A stretch of DNA of 33,153 nt from Nephromyces sp. MM_2019. Lineage: Eukaryota; Apicomplexa; Aconoidasida; Nephromycida. Below the pieces are notes generated by a model. The model was not told where the DNA came from and searched no databases. It saw nothing but the letters and a program-made list of their open reading frames with translations. Positions within the stretch are counted from its first letter, which is position 1, and every line of letters begins with the position of its first letter. This document shows, piece by piece, positions 10,114-22,100 of the stretch. The stretch is from the NCBI GenBank assembly GCA_015657535.1, contig JADHZB010001793.1:5219-38371 (forward strand). The letters are read 5' to 3'. A program made the position numbers and the translations under genes.

Positions 10114-11220
10114 CAGTAATTTAAGAATATTCACTTTTAAAAACAGTTAGATATCTAAAATTCTTGGAATAAATATATAACTTTCAATTGTTTTCTAGTG
10201 TGAGGGGATAAAAAAGAACATAAATTTTCCGAATAAAGTTTTTGGAAAAGAACACAAGTTAATAAGAGAAGTATTGGGGTATTTGTTAAATTTTCATCAA
10301 TGTTTTATTTGATGCACAAAAAAATTTCTAAGGGCTTTTCATTGAGAAGCAACCAAAATATGCTACAGTGCACTTGACTATATTTACTTTTCTCAGCTCT
10401 GATTTTATATATTTGTGCAATAGCTACTACCCACTTATTTGTGATGCAGAAATGCGAGGTACCAAAAAGTTAGATGTTTAAGTTAGGTGGTATTTGTACA
10501 AGTAAATTTTTTGTATCGTTTTAGTAATTGTTATAGTCGTATTTTCTTTGTTTAAGTGGGAATGAGTGTAGAACATGTAATTTGTGTATAGCGGTGAAAA
10601 TTGGGTTTCCTGTAGTTGCTCAACCCAATTTGTTAGTTTTGTGGGGAGTTTGTCCTAAAATCAAAAGAAATCAAAACAAGTTGCGCAGAGGTTGTCAGCT
10701 ATCTTTCTGAAAATCATCGATTATAGCTACTAGTTAGCTTACCTTAATCGAAGATGAATATCTAAAGTGTGACAGTTTGTACCGAACAAGTGATAGAGGT
10801 TATTTATTTGATCTAGGTAGCAAAAACATCTCTCATTTATTCAATTTGTAATGCTAATAATTTTAATTAATATTTGAGATATAGCAATGTTGTACTTGTT
10901 TTTAATTAAAAATATAAAAAGATAGTTAGATTCCTATTTTGCTTTATTTCTTATTTTGGATTTTACTTAGCAAGTAAAATTCTAAATACACAACCTTTCA
11001 TTTCTTCTTCTTGTTGACATCTTTCTTCTTAGTGAAACACAATAAGTGTGAAATATTATTAAATTAACTTAAACCAAGAATCTGTTCTAGGTTTAGAAAA
11101 CGTAAATTTTGTTTATGAAGTACCAAATATATTATTTCAGCAAATTATTTCCAAAATTTGTTCCAGCACATATAAATATCTACTCTAACGGCCCTTAGAA
11201 TATCTTAACAAGGTTACACT
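10114..11220. other. Intergenic upstream of the bZIP gene
   Basis: AT-rich and without a protein-like frame. It should carry the bZIP promoter and 5' UTR. No TATA box, initiator or repeat stands out against the AT-rich background. Its far end grades into the ankyrin-gene relic, and I could not identify an insertion boundary. Confidence 0.55.
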
Positions 11221-11258
11221 TTTAGAGAGAAAAAGATTAATGAACAATATTAGAAAAC

Positions 11259-12666
11259 TTTGAGAAATGGAGATTTAGCAAAATTTAGATAAATGCTACA
11301 TTGATATTTCACTGTTACTTTACATGATTTTTACAAATTCTAAAGGATACACAGCATTACATTTAATAGTTTATAAAGGACGTCCACCAAGAGAGCTTAT
11401 TGAAGATAAATTAGTAATATTAAAAAAGCTACTAAAAGATTCTAAAACAAATATTAACATCAAATCCGATTAGGAAAATTACATTACAGATTTTAACTAG
11501 TTTTTGCAGAAGAAACTGCTCAAGATTATTATGAACATTAAAGAGGAGTAGAATTATTAGAATATTTTATTTATTCAAACGAAAGCCCTAAAATGCTTCT
11601 CGAAAATATACATTTTTCCGGAGCAAATCTGAATATTTTGGAGCATCTGCTAAATAAAATTCATGATATAGCTCTTTGAAGATAATTGATTAGAAATTTT
11701 AGATAGCTTAGGAACATCTGCTAGATTTGACGTAATAGTTGAAGAGGAACCTCTGTTTCATAAGGAGAATGATAGTGGTTGCTAAAGCTGAAGTAGTGTT
11801 AGAAAAATGCATCAAATCCGTACATAACTTTTTGTATCTAGATGAGTCTTATGATTGGAAATTTACAGAAAATGTTTGTAGACCTCTAATGAAACTAGAA
11901 TTGAGTGATTTTAAAATGTTAGCAATTTTTGATAAATTGATTTATCAAAACAAGCCAGAAGATTGTGCAGGACATAAAGAAGCCGCAAAAAAAAATTTGC
12001 TTGATTTTTACGTACTAAAAATTCAAGAAAATGAGGGCTCGTACTCTACCAACTTAAATAGAAAAGTAGCGCCAAAGTAATCAAAATTTTGAACAAGAAA
12101 GGAATCAAAGAAATATGTGTAAATGATTTGCATACAATTTATATTAAACAAACGCATAGAGGTAAGGAAATATTTTCTATGGAACCTTAGCAACTTCAAA
12201 AAAGGACAAAGGTTTAAAAAAACTAAAATCCTTTAGCAAGACTTTGTAAACTACCCAACAATTTTTGTACAGCAGCTACTTCTAATGAAGACAACAATTT
12301 GATAGTAGCCAATAATTATATAAATAATCAAAGTCAACAAAACATACTCTCAATCCCTTGAAGGATATGAGCATCTAAGAAGCAAGACTTAGCTCAATCA
12401 CCCAAATATCAAGATGGGATTACATTGCCCTATGAGATTATGCACACATCGTACCTGTGTAACTAGAATTACTCCAAATTGTATTTTTTACAATCACTTT
12501 TCAAGCATAACTTATCACATTTACTAGCAGTATTTATACTACTAGGCTTCTAGTGCTTCCTTCTCATTGCTGTTCTGGTCGTGTATGTTACTCGGAGATA
12601 TTTTATATATTATTATCAAATTTATTTTATGCATTCATCGCTCTTACTAGATCTATATGACTTATA
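11259..12666 (+). pseudogene. Decayed ankyrin-repeat protein with C-terminal membrane segment
   Basis: No intact frame, but coherent protein-like blocks follow one another on one strand and shift between frames. From 11259 a block reads LRNGDLAKF; from about 11344 an ankyrin-like block reads GYTALHLIVYKG and then VILKKLLKDSKTNINIKSD, the usual pattern of an ankyrin helix pair and loop. Frame changes lie near 11340, 11470, 11672, 11760 and 12065. In-frame stops include TAG 11471, TAA 11494, TAA 11539, TGA 11687 and TAG 12551. The longest uninterrupted block is ~11760-12080. The last block (~12507-12660) is hydrophobic (LLAVFILLGF, then FLLIAVLVVYVTRRYF), like a membrane anchor. No splice sites would rescue the breaks. 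Ankyrin proteins with membrane tails are common in intracellular bacteria and large DNA viruses as well as in eukaryotes, so the source is open. The relic converges on the TnpB relic. Confidence 0.55.
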
Positions 12667-13215
12667 AAGTAGCATGTCCTACATTTCCAATTTCTACAAT
12701 TTACTTTCTGTATCACTTGATATCTTGGACACTTGCTCGATGTACCTTTCTCTAAGCCTGTGGAGCACTTAATGCCACACTATGAAGCCTTTTCTTTTAT
12801 AAATTGAATATCCTTGCCAAATTCCCATTGAGATATTCTCTGAATATGCTGCCTGCCTGTAATTTTCTTCTCTATAACACTAGGATCTCCTATAATATTT
12901 TGTTTAGTTTTTTCAATGCAGAAAAGTTCACTATTTTCATTGCAACTTCATGACTCAAGTCTCTTATTTTCCTCTTTAGTCATTTTATATATTTCTTGTT
13001 ATTAGAAATTTATTGAACCTTTAGAGTGTTTTTTACATCGAGATTTTTTTACCCATTGTTTTTAAGATTTTGCTCATTCCTCTCTTTTGGATTAACCATT
13101 CAGGCTTACCCAATATAATAAATTTCCTTATACCCATAAGTAAGATTATTTTATTATCTCTAAAAATCATAGCTTGAGAATCCCATAGCAAATGATAAAA
13201 TTTTTGTTTTTTCAA
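12625..13215 (-). pseudogene. Decayed TnpB / IS200-IS605 OrfB-type nuclease
   Basis: Minus-strand blocks line up in order with the C-terminal two thirds of TnpB, the RNA-guided nuclease of IS200/IS605-type transposons. At ~13165-13040, GIRKFIILG sits where the first RuvC strand (GID-G-KF) belongs, followed by a Lys/Arg-rich segment ending KKHSKGSINF. At ~12912, ELFCIEK matches the RuvC-II IED strand with its Glu. At 12796-12858, GRQHIQRISQWEFGKDIQFI matches the bridging helix. At 12717-12746, GTSSKCPRYQ is the zinc-ribbon CPxCG with its second Cys lost; CRNWKCRTC at 12672-12698 keeps the other CxxC; HIDLVRAMN at 12634-12663 matches HRDxVGAxN with its Asp. Breaks: TAG 12780, TGA 12948, two TAA at 12999-13004, a frame change near 13035-13050, and no recognisable N-terminus. 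It is therefore a dead copy. A eukaryotic Fanzor-type relative is possible; the motifs look closer to prokaryotic TnpB. Confidence 0.72.
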
Positions 13216-15243
13216 GTATATTTTCTTAATTTATCTTGTTTACTGCTCTTTTTTGTTTACTCAACACAACCTGTGAAAGTTCGACAAATTACTTGAAAGT
13301 CTTAAGAATGTAACTTACATAGTCTATATTGATCCTCTTTTCTATCAGAAAAATTACAAGCTGTGTGAAGAGCGCTTCTGGTAGGACAATTTGTTTTATT
13401 CTTAATACTAGATCTTTAAAAAAACATGCAAACGTTGCAAACTCTTGATGAAATTATTTCGCATGTAAAAGGTCCAAACTCCCCAACAACTGGTACAATC
13501 AGTATCATCTGTGCAGTTTGCAAATGATCTAACATTTCCGATTATTCCTTTAGAAACTGGTGAGGATCAATCAATAGTATAGAACTAATACAACAAGCAT
13601 TTGAACCGAGAGCATATCAATGAGTATCAAACATTTTTTAAGTTTCAACATATATTATTCGTTTTTGATTGATTATCTATATACTTGCATTCGACATATG
13701 GGAGTCATCTTTATTCCCTTATTTTGAACATCGAGAAAAAAAATTTTACAAAAAATAACAAAAATTACAAAAAATTCATTTTTAATAAAAATATTTAATT
13801 TCCCTTTTCTCTTATATTTACGTAATTCGCTGCTTTTATGATTGAGACATAAAATGTCGAATAACATTGCACTTGCCAAGACAAATAATATGGGCATGCT
13901 TTCTATACTTTTAACAAGTTAGGCCACTTATCTCAAATCTATAATTAGTTTTTTCGTATACATCAATCGTATAAATATAAAAGCTTAAGAGAAAGTTTAT
14001 AACTAAAAATAAAACAACTTCTTCTAATTTATTGCTTTCATAGCAGCAACTACGACTAGAAAACTTGTAGAAGTGCTAAGATATACATATATAAGGCTTA
14101 TTGTTAGATTTTAAGTGTATTGTCAAACTATGAATTTAGAAAACTTACTGAAACATATATAATCAATTCCCTCTACGTACATGTGAAATTTTAAAGGTAA
14201 CATCATTCTTGTCGCCCAATGAACTAAGAAAATGAAATCTAGTAGACCTGTTCCCAATATAAGTAATAGAAACCCAACCAACAGACTTTTGTATTAGATA
14301 TTTTATCTTTATATTAAAACTGAAATCTTAAAAGTAATTTGCATTTTTGATCAGAATCTAGGGTAAGTAATCTAAATTTGATAAAACATTTTCAGCTTAA
14401 AAAATTATCATTGTGAATAGGTTTAAGTTGGGTTTCATTAGCAAATATTCCTAAGAAATTTACTAATCACCTAGGAGTCTTAAACTATTTTTTTATCAAT
14501 TGAAATAAGTTAATGAATTTAACGATAATATGTTGGAAGTATTTTCGTGAAAAATAATTGTTTATCTTTCATTTTCATGAATCTATTTGTGGTATTTTAT
14601 TGATAAATCTAAAGCTGAAAGCTCTTCCAAAAGGTACAAGTGTATTTATTTCATCCGAAAAGAATGCCTTGTGCCTAGAAGAGTTTCATTGAAATTGAGC
14701 GCATATAACATATGATATAAAGTTAAATAAATTATTTTAGATCATTAATTACAATTCTGCTACACGACTCAGTATCAAATTAAGTCTAAGCTTTGTGTAT
14801 AGGTTGATTATATTCTGATGCGAATAAGGTAATTAAAAGAATTTTTTAAGTGATAAAAATTCGAGGATTTCTATTAGTGAAATAAAATATCAATCTAAGT
14901 CTCAGGGCTTACAAATTTAATCTCAATTCTGACAAATAATGTCAATAAATAAGATTCTATTGCTTGCTTAGCTAGGAAAAATATAAAACTGTATATGTAA
15001 AATTGGAAGGATTCTGCTTGAGCATAATCAGGTAGGGTGAGTTAGAGTCATGTGGTCAATGACTGTTAATAGTATTTTGATTTTGTCAATTGTTTTATCA
15101 TTAAATATTTTGTTATAACAGTTGTGAAGTTATAGTGACTTTAAATATGTTTTTCCATAAATCAGGCCAGTAAAATCATTCTTTGTGGGCTGCATGTTTG
15201 TTGATTAAAAGATTCAGATAGCTTTTTCGTGCGTGTTTACATC
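13216..15243. other. Intergenic, with a possible further relic at 13.23-13.6 kb
   Basis: No gene can be supported. At about 13270-13420 the minus strand has an open stretch containing LVLRIKQIVLPEALFTQLV, and at about 13420-13600 the plus strand has broken stretches such as MQTLQTLDEIISHVKGPNSP. These may be further debris of the adjacent inserted block, but I cannot match them to a family. From about 13.7 kb to the NMT stop codon I see only AT-rich sequence. Confidence 0.45.
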
Positions 15244-18200
15244 TCATAAGAGAACGAGGGCGACATCTTTGCTCTCTATCTGAAAAATCAATGGAATCAA
15301 GAGTGTAAATATAAAACTTTCAGATTTAGAAATTAAGTAGACAACATTACCAACGGGCAATTCCAATTGAACAGATAATATTGTAATTTTCCATCTCCTC
15401 GACCGAATTTTAAATCCTTGGAGAGTTCGTATAAAACAATATTATGATAAATTATATTCATTAGGGAGTAAAAAAAATTATTCTCATTGAATGCTATGAA
15501 AAAGAAGTGTGTTTGAATAATTATAAGTGTTAGAAGAGCAATGTAAATTTTTAAAACAAAAGGCTGGATAAAGTAGATAATCAAACTTATGAATGTATAA
15601 ATCTCATAACATATGTATTTAGTAAATTAAAAAAAATTTAAAGTCTACCTCAAGTATAGTTGGGTTTTGGGCTAAATCCAATACATTGAAAACATCAAGA
15701 TCACTGAATTAACAAGGGAATATTGTTGAAAAGGCTTCATATTTATATGAAGTCAAGATACTTACTGCATTTTGGCATAATGTAATCCATCAGACATGAG
15801 ATCACTTAAGCTAACGGTGTTTGCAATGTTGATATAAGAATAAGCACCCTAATGATATTAAAAATCAGGGGTAGTACATTAAATAAAATTTAACACTAAA
15901 ACAAGTGACTTACTCTAATTGTTTCATTTTTGTCACCCATGATACAATCTGATTCAATGACGAAAAACGAGATCATATCAGTCAGTTCTCCTATCAAGTA
16001 GAATAATAAAAGGATTTCAATTTGCTGATAGTAGCAACTCGAAGAAATATTTAATATGTGATTTCAGTATGTTGAAACACCATATGGGTTAAATAAAAGT
16101 ATTAGGTATTGATAAAGGAAGTGCATAAGTTCACTGATTAATAGAAAGTGGCTAGATCAGAAATCAAATCTTAGAGTATTATTTGTGTGATATTTATATA
16201 TTGAACGTCTTACCTGATTCGGTCTCAACAACATAGCTATAAATAATATTTTTCCTTGGTGTGAGCCAGTGTTTAACATCTTCAGGTGACATAACTGGGG
16301 CTAGCTTGTAGTTCCTGTAGAGATCATGGTGTAAAGGAGCATTGTGACATAAATTATTAAAGAATCTATATAGATAAAAGAGTTTAATGATGATTTCATT
16401 TCAGAGATATACATGGATGTATGGGAGCATAAATAATTTATACAAGTTAAGTTCAAGATTTTAAGTAATTGGTTTGTGTAAATTAGGAGTTTATAGTTAA
16501 AAAGGTTGAAGGCTATGTTTTTGTCTTGTGAAGAATATGACTTTAACAACATAAACTAATAGATTCATCTTATATATTATTGAAATGATATATAGATGAG
16601 GGATTAACTTGTAAAAGTTTTGTGTGAGCTTGTGAACTTGTTCAAAGTCCGAATCCACCATGGGGCGAATACCTGGTATCTGAGGGAATAAAATAAAATT
16701 TGTGTATATATGATTAGAATGGCAGTCAAAATTATCTTATAAAAGAAATTATTTTCTCTTCAAGGACTTGTAGGATACATAAAGCTTGCAATTGCTGACA
16801 TACAGCTCTCAAGCAGTAACAAAAACACAAGTGAAAAATTATATGTGACTGTTCAGACCTATCCAATTTTCGATCATATTAAAATAAGATTGGAAAGAAA
16901 AAACGAACCTTTGGCTCTGGGTTGACTCGATAAAATAAATTCATTCGCTTAATGGTAGAAAATTTACCTATACTTGTAAAGCCAGTTTTAACAAGCTTGT
17001 AAGGGTTGAGTGTTCTATGCCAGTATATGCAAGTGGAGACAGGTTTAGATATAAATATACCAGCAGTGTAAACCTGTATGGATCACGTATGTAATTTATC
17101 AAAAATAGCTAGTATATAAAATAAAAAGATCTTCAATGATAGTGTTATTTCATTAATGAATGGGCTAAGTATTGTTATCATTGCAAAAAATAAACATTAT
17201 ATGAGACAAAGGTTTAATAGTTGGATGTTAGTAGTGTGGATCAAGTTACCGCCTGCCATATGTCCTTGAGATTAACTCTTCTTGTGATCTCTTTTATAAG
17301 AATCTTAATAGATAAATAATTTAAGATTAAAATGTATATTAGAATATGTAAATTGTTGTATTGTTAAAAAATGGAAAACCTAATGTAATCGAAATTCAAA
17401 ATATGAAAAAAAAAGCAAAGAAATACTGAAAATATTGAAATGTGGCATATCCTCAGCAATTGAAATGAGTTCGTTTTTATCACTTGAGAAGATATTGAAT
17501 ATAGTATACAGATTGTAATAGAAAATGCTATAACCGGTGTAAGGCCTTTGGATCGAAGTTTCTTATGTATGCATAGAAAATCGATCTGCGTAGCTTTTAA
17601 TTTGGTTGAGTGAACCATAATTGTAGAAGGTATGCCACTTATGAATGCCACAAGCTGTTAAGATAAGTATGTTGAGAAGTGATAGAGTTTGTAATAAAAA
17701 GCGGTAAAAATAATATTAAGAAGGGAGGCAAAGAAAATAACTATGTTTAAAAGTTGTTATTTCAACATTGATTCGAAGCAATTTTGTGAAACCTTATCGT
17801 TCTTGGCTACTCGTACACCAATGTGCCATTCTTTATGATAACCTGGTGGTGTAAGGGCCCATTGTAGGAACTCAATAGAGTATTTGAAGCGAAAAACATG
17901 GCCATCATCCTCTACATAATTTTCCCACAAAAGTTCAAAGATCTGAAGAATCCATAAATGATTAGGGATTGTAGTCAAAGGTATTAAGAAATTTTTTGGC
18001 ATGAAATAATCGACTAAAGCAAGTTGATTCCCTAGCATTAAAGGCATTATGAGTTACAAATAAAAGTTTTAGTGGATAAATCATATCTATAAATACAGCT
18101 TGTTGATTAAATTACTTCCTTGACTTGAGTTGGGTCTAATATGTCACAGTCACACCAGTAGAATTGGCTGTCCAATTTATATGGGGTCTGAAATGTTTCA

Positions 18201-19122
18201 ATAATAGGATTGTTTGCGTAAGCATGGAGCTTCTAATTATTTAAATTGAAGTGGTGTTAGATTTAGGTAAGTGTATAGGGAAACATGCTGGGAAGTTTTG
18301 ATTATATAGATGGCTCTCTCTAGTCCAAGCATGTGTACCAAAATTTACCTGGCGTATATCACTAATCTTCTTTTGTGCATCAATAGTACCATGATACTCC
18401 TAAGTGTAATTATTTTGCAGTTTGTAATTGTTTCGTGGTAAGCAAATTACAAAATATTAATTATAAAAGGAATAAGTTTGCTTTCCATTACTGAATATGT
18501 ATATGATACCTTATCGGGATTTGGTTCTGTCAGTTTTGGAACAGGCATAGTGTCCCAGAATTTATGTTTAACAGGTTCTTCAGGCTCATTCAATTTCAGG
18601 TCTGAATACAGATGATAAACAAACTCATATGTTGAAAGACATGATGTAGATGATAAGTAGTGTTCTATTAATTTTTTAGGTGTCAAATGATGTTGAAAAC
18701 CCAAAATGATATATATAATACAATTAAAAAAGGGCCTAGGAAAGAACAAAAATACCGCAGTATCCCCAAGCTACTGATTTCTCTTAGAATAATTAGTAAT
18801 TCTTAAAGCCTTATTGTGTTAATGAGCACAGATAACCTTATCAAGATTTAAATAATATGAAAATGAACTAAGCTTACTATCTGATTGACTTATTTGAAAC
18901 TTATATAGATTAAAAGATCTAATTCAATCTAATTCACATACTTGCATAGTAGGAACTGAACTTTGTCAACATGTCTTCGAATCCTTCTAGGGTCGCTGGT
19001 GTAGCAACCTGAGGAGGCTCGGGATTGGGTGTTTGTTGGTCATTTGTGGTAGTTGAAACTGTTTCCTCAGAAATTGATGGAGAGTTTTCAGGGAGTGTTG
19101 GGATATTTTCACCGCTCGTCAT
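15244..19122 (-). CDS. NMT: Glycylpeptide N-tetradecanoyltransferase (N-myristoyltransferase)
   Basis: Transfers myristate from myristoyl-CoA to the N-terminal glycine of proteins in the cytosol. Fifteen exons by my reading: complement of 15244-15279, 15351-15416, 15649-15703, 15766-15848, 15914-15990, 16214-16314, 16609-16679, 16909-17073, 17250-17303, 17535-17654, 17793-17942, 18116-18232, 18349-18399, 18510-18601 and 18942-19122. They give 472 residues with every phase closing; family length is about 400-500. Start is ATG 19122, with an in-frame TGA just upstream. Landmarks: a Pro/Thr-rich N-terminal extension (1-60); [13 protein letters not shown] (~71-83); [13 protein letters not shown] (~154-166); [15 protein letters not shown] (~223-237), the CoA-binding/oxyanion region; VYTAG and [10 protein letters not shown] (~256-280); [11 protein letters not shown]; and [15 protein letters not shown] near the end. 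The last exon supplies [10 protein letters not shown], so the protein ends in Leu, whose free carboxylate is the catalytic base in this family. Introns are 62-340 bases. Confidence 0.96.
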
Positions 19123-22100
19123 ATGTATAGGCAATAGGCTGGGCAATCAGTTTTGTAAGAGGTTAGAGCGGAGTTTATAAATCAATTGAAGTTTTGGAAA
19201 AAATTTCCTGGGTTATATTCCAAGCTAATAGCAACTGGTTGTAGGTCAACAAGTTTGAGCCAGGTGGTATCACTATGCGTATTCGTATCGACCAGAAGCA
19301 AGAGTACAATTGAAACAGAATCAATTATTGTTTATGTAATTTGAGGATAATTTAAGGGTTCGTATTGTGACAAAGGAATAAAGGTTGGGAAGTTTGTAGT
19401 TGTTATTAGCTTGAGTAATCTTTGAAATATTTGTTGATTATACCATGGAAAGCCTATCAAGTGGGTGCTAATAGCTTAAAATTAGGGGGATTAGGGTTTA
19501 TGCTACCATATCTTACCCTCTTGCGTAGCCTCGTACTTAGAAAATTTTTAAAAGTGCTGGTAGTAGCGTTTTAGTAAAGCTTTGCAGTTATAACAATTTT
19601 TAAGCATATATAACTTCTTGCTCTGTTTATTGGTTTTTAAAGGACTTAAATTTTTCATACATAATTTCTTCACATCTTTTGGTATAAGTATACGATTTAC
19701 TAAACTTTTAGCTAATTATGCATCACCATTCAAGCTTAAATAAATTTTTTGTTTTATATAAATGGTTTTAAATTGAGTATTTTAGTGACTACATTTAAAT
19801 CAGTTTATTTTATGGGAATTATATGAATTTTATGTGTAAGGTGTTAGGTAGCTGGCATAGCATTTGTACAAGTTTATATATCACTTGCTTTTAGCGTCTT
19901 AAATGCTTGCTTCAAAGTCTTGCCCAAAGCTTATTCAATGGTGAACTTAATGTGTTAGCCGTGTGTGGTTTAACAAAGGCATTATTATCTCTCTAAATTA
20001 GTGGGAGCACTTCAAGAAGCAATTTGTTTTTCAATTTGTTTTTCTTTTATCATTTTGTTCTTAATTTCACACCTTACTTGAAATCATAAAACCCTTTTGC
20101 TGAAACATTGAAATCGAAAACTTGCTACATTTTCAGCGAGGTGTAATCCATGATTGAGCTAATTTAACATTTAGATTTATCTATAACAAGCTTTACAAAC
20201 AGATGGGTGTTTATTGTAGCGTTTTCACTTGAAGTCTTTACACATCTAAAAGACCTCATGTGCAATTTAAATTTTCATATCCACATAACCCACTCACACT
20301 TTTATGATAGACTAACTTGGTTTGTAGCCCATAAATCTTATTACTAACTTATTAGGATTGCTAACATAGGTAATGCTACTAATACATTTGATGAGCCTTG
20401 AGAAGATATTTTTTAACATTTGTGAGTATAATGCTCAATTGAGTTGTATGTACGGCTATAAAGTCTGAACTAAGTATACATATATTTGATTGTTTCTAAA
20501 TGTATAATTAAGTTTGCCATATTTAAAATATGTGTTGAAGTATATGTAATAAAAATTTTTTTAATTAGAATACTGATAATCAGATCAATTATAAAATGAC
20601 GAGGATAAGTTAGTTTCAAGGCTAAACTTTGAAATATTTTTCTAATAAAATACTCTATATTTATTAAATTGTAAAATTGACGAAAGCTGTGGTTTTATCT
20701 TTTAAAATAAAATTAGGGAATAAATTTTATTTTTAGCAATGAATTGATTTCATTTGACTTAAATTATTTTCATAAATTAAGTGAATTGGCATGATTTACG
20801 TAGTATCTCATGTCACCATTAGATAGTAATATACTAAGTAAAGGCTTGTAACTACAAAACATGATCACTTGGTAGAAAGTGATTGAAGGAATTTTAATAT
20901 ATAGGAGTTCCAGTTTTTTGAAGCCTCTGAAATCTGATAAAAAACTTTTACCCATTATCATTTGACAATGAATCTTGCTATAGATTATCTCTTTTTTAGC
21001 CCTGTGTCATAGGCGTGCAAAATCATTGGGGATAGTTTGATTAGGTTAAACCCACTTGTGAAGTAAACCAAGGGATAAGTCTAATTCTATATTTTATTAA
21101 ATTATTGTCTAAGATATCTGGCACGTTAAAGTGTGCTAATGTAATTTAAATACATAATGCTGAATACCACATTTGTGAAATCATAACCTAGGGTTTATTC
21201 TGACATGGAGCTGTTATGTGAGCTGCAACAGCCAAAATTGAAAACCCACATCTGAAGGTGTACTCAAAAAAGTGGTTTTGATTCAAAAATACGCGTTACA
21301 GCTCTAAATTAAATTGATTATTTTTTATAAAATCACTTGTAAGATAGAAATGGTCAATCGAAATTTAATCGTTACTGCTTTCCAGGTTTTTGCACTTTTT
21401 ATTCTGAATGAAAAATGTATGTAGTTTTTTGTTTCGAGCTGAAGTTAGTCAAATGGTGCAAAATGTCATGTTCGAAAAGTTGTTGGTCGAGTCCAATAGA
21501 CTAACTTTGTGAAATTCATTAGAATGAAAAATATTCGATAACAATACTAAATTAAGGGGAAGCAGCTCTACAAGATGAAAACAAATTTAGCTTCAATTTT
21601 CAAGCTTACGAAGCGGTGTTTAAGAGAGCCATTAGCATTGAATCAAAGTAAACACTTCGCAGACAATTGGATACAAGGTTTTAAATAGGCCACTTGAAGA
21701 TAAGTTATTTACCAAGGCAAACTTCTTGAGATAAAACAGCAGCTTATGTTGCTACAATCACTTTAACTAAACATTCAAATACCTATTTAAAATTGTTCAA
21801 ATAATCACAATCTATGAAGTTGTTAAATTATTCTTAGTACCTGCGCAACGATAAAAGATACATTTACAATTTTCATGGCCCAACTTTGTTGAAATCCCAG
21901 TAAGTTTTTTAGTAAAATTTGCCAAAACTTCGTCTTAAGGTTCAAAAGTTTTTGTATAAAATTTTAGACAAGTCTATAATTTCACAATGACATAGCACGT
22001 TTTTTAAAATCTAAAATCGTGTGATTTGTTAGAATTTTGTTTAACAAACGTTGTAGATTTGGTTTAAGGCTTCTCCCAACTAACGTTAGAAAATGGAAAA

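Noticed and set aside
11259..13215. Ciliate-type code with TAA and TAG read as glutamine
   Set aside because: Ignoring TAA/TAG makes the relics and some desert stretches look more open, but the NMT and DnaJ exons contain no in-frame TAA or TAG over about 2.3 kb, TGA also interrupts the relics, and frame changes are needed anyway. Decay explains it better.
20770..20961. Minus-strand open frame of 63 codons
   Set aside because: Length is within chance expectation for AT-rich DNA and no conserved motif is visible.
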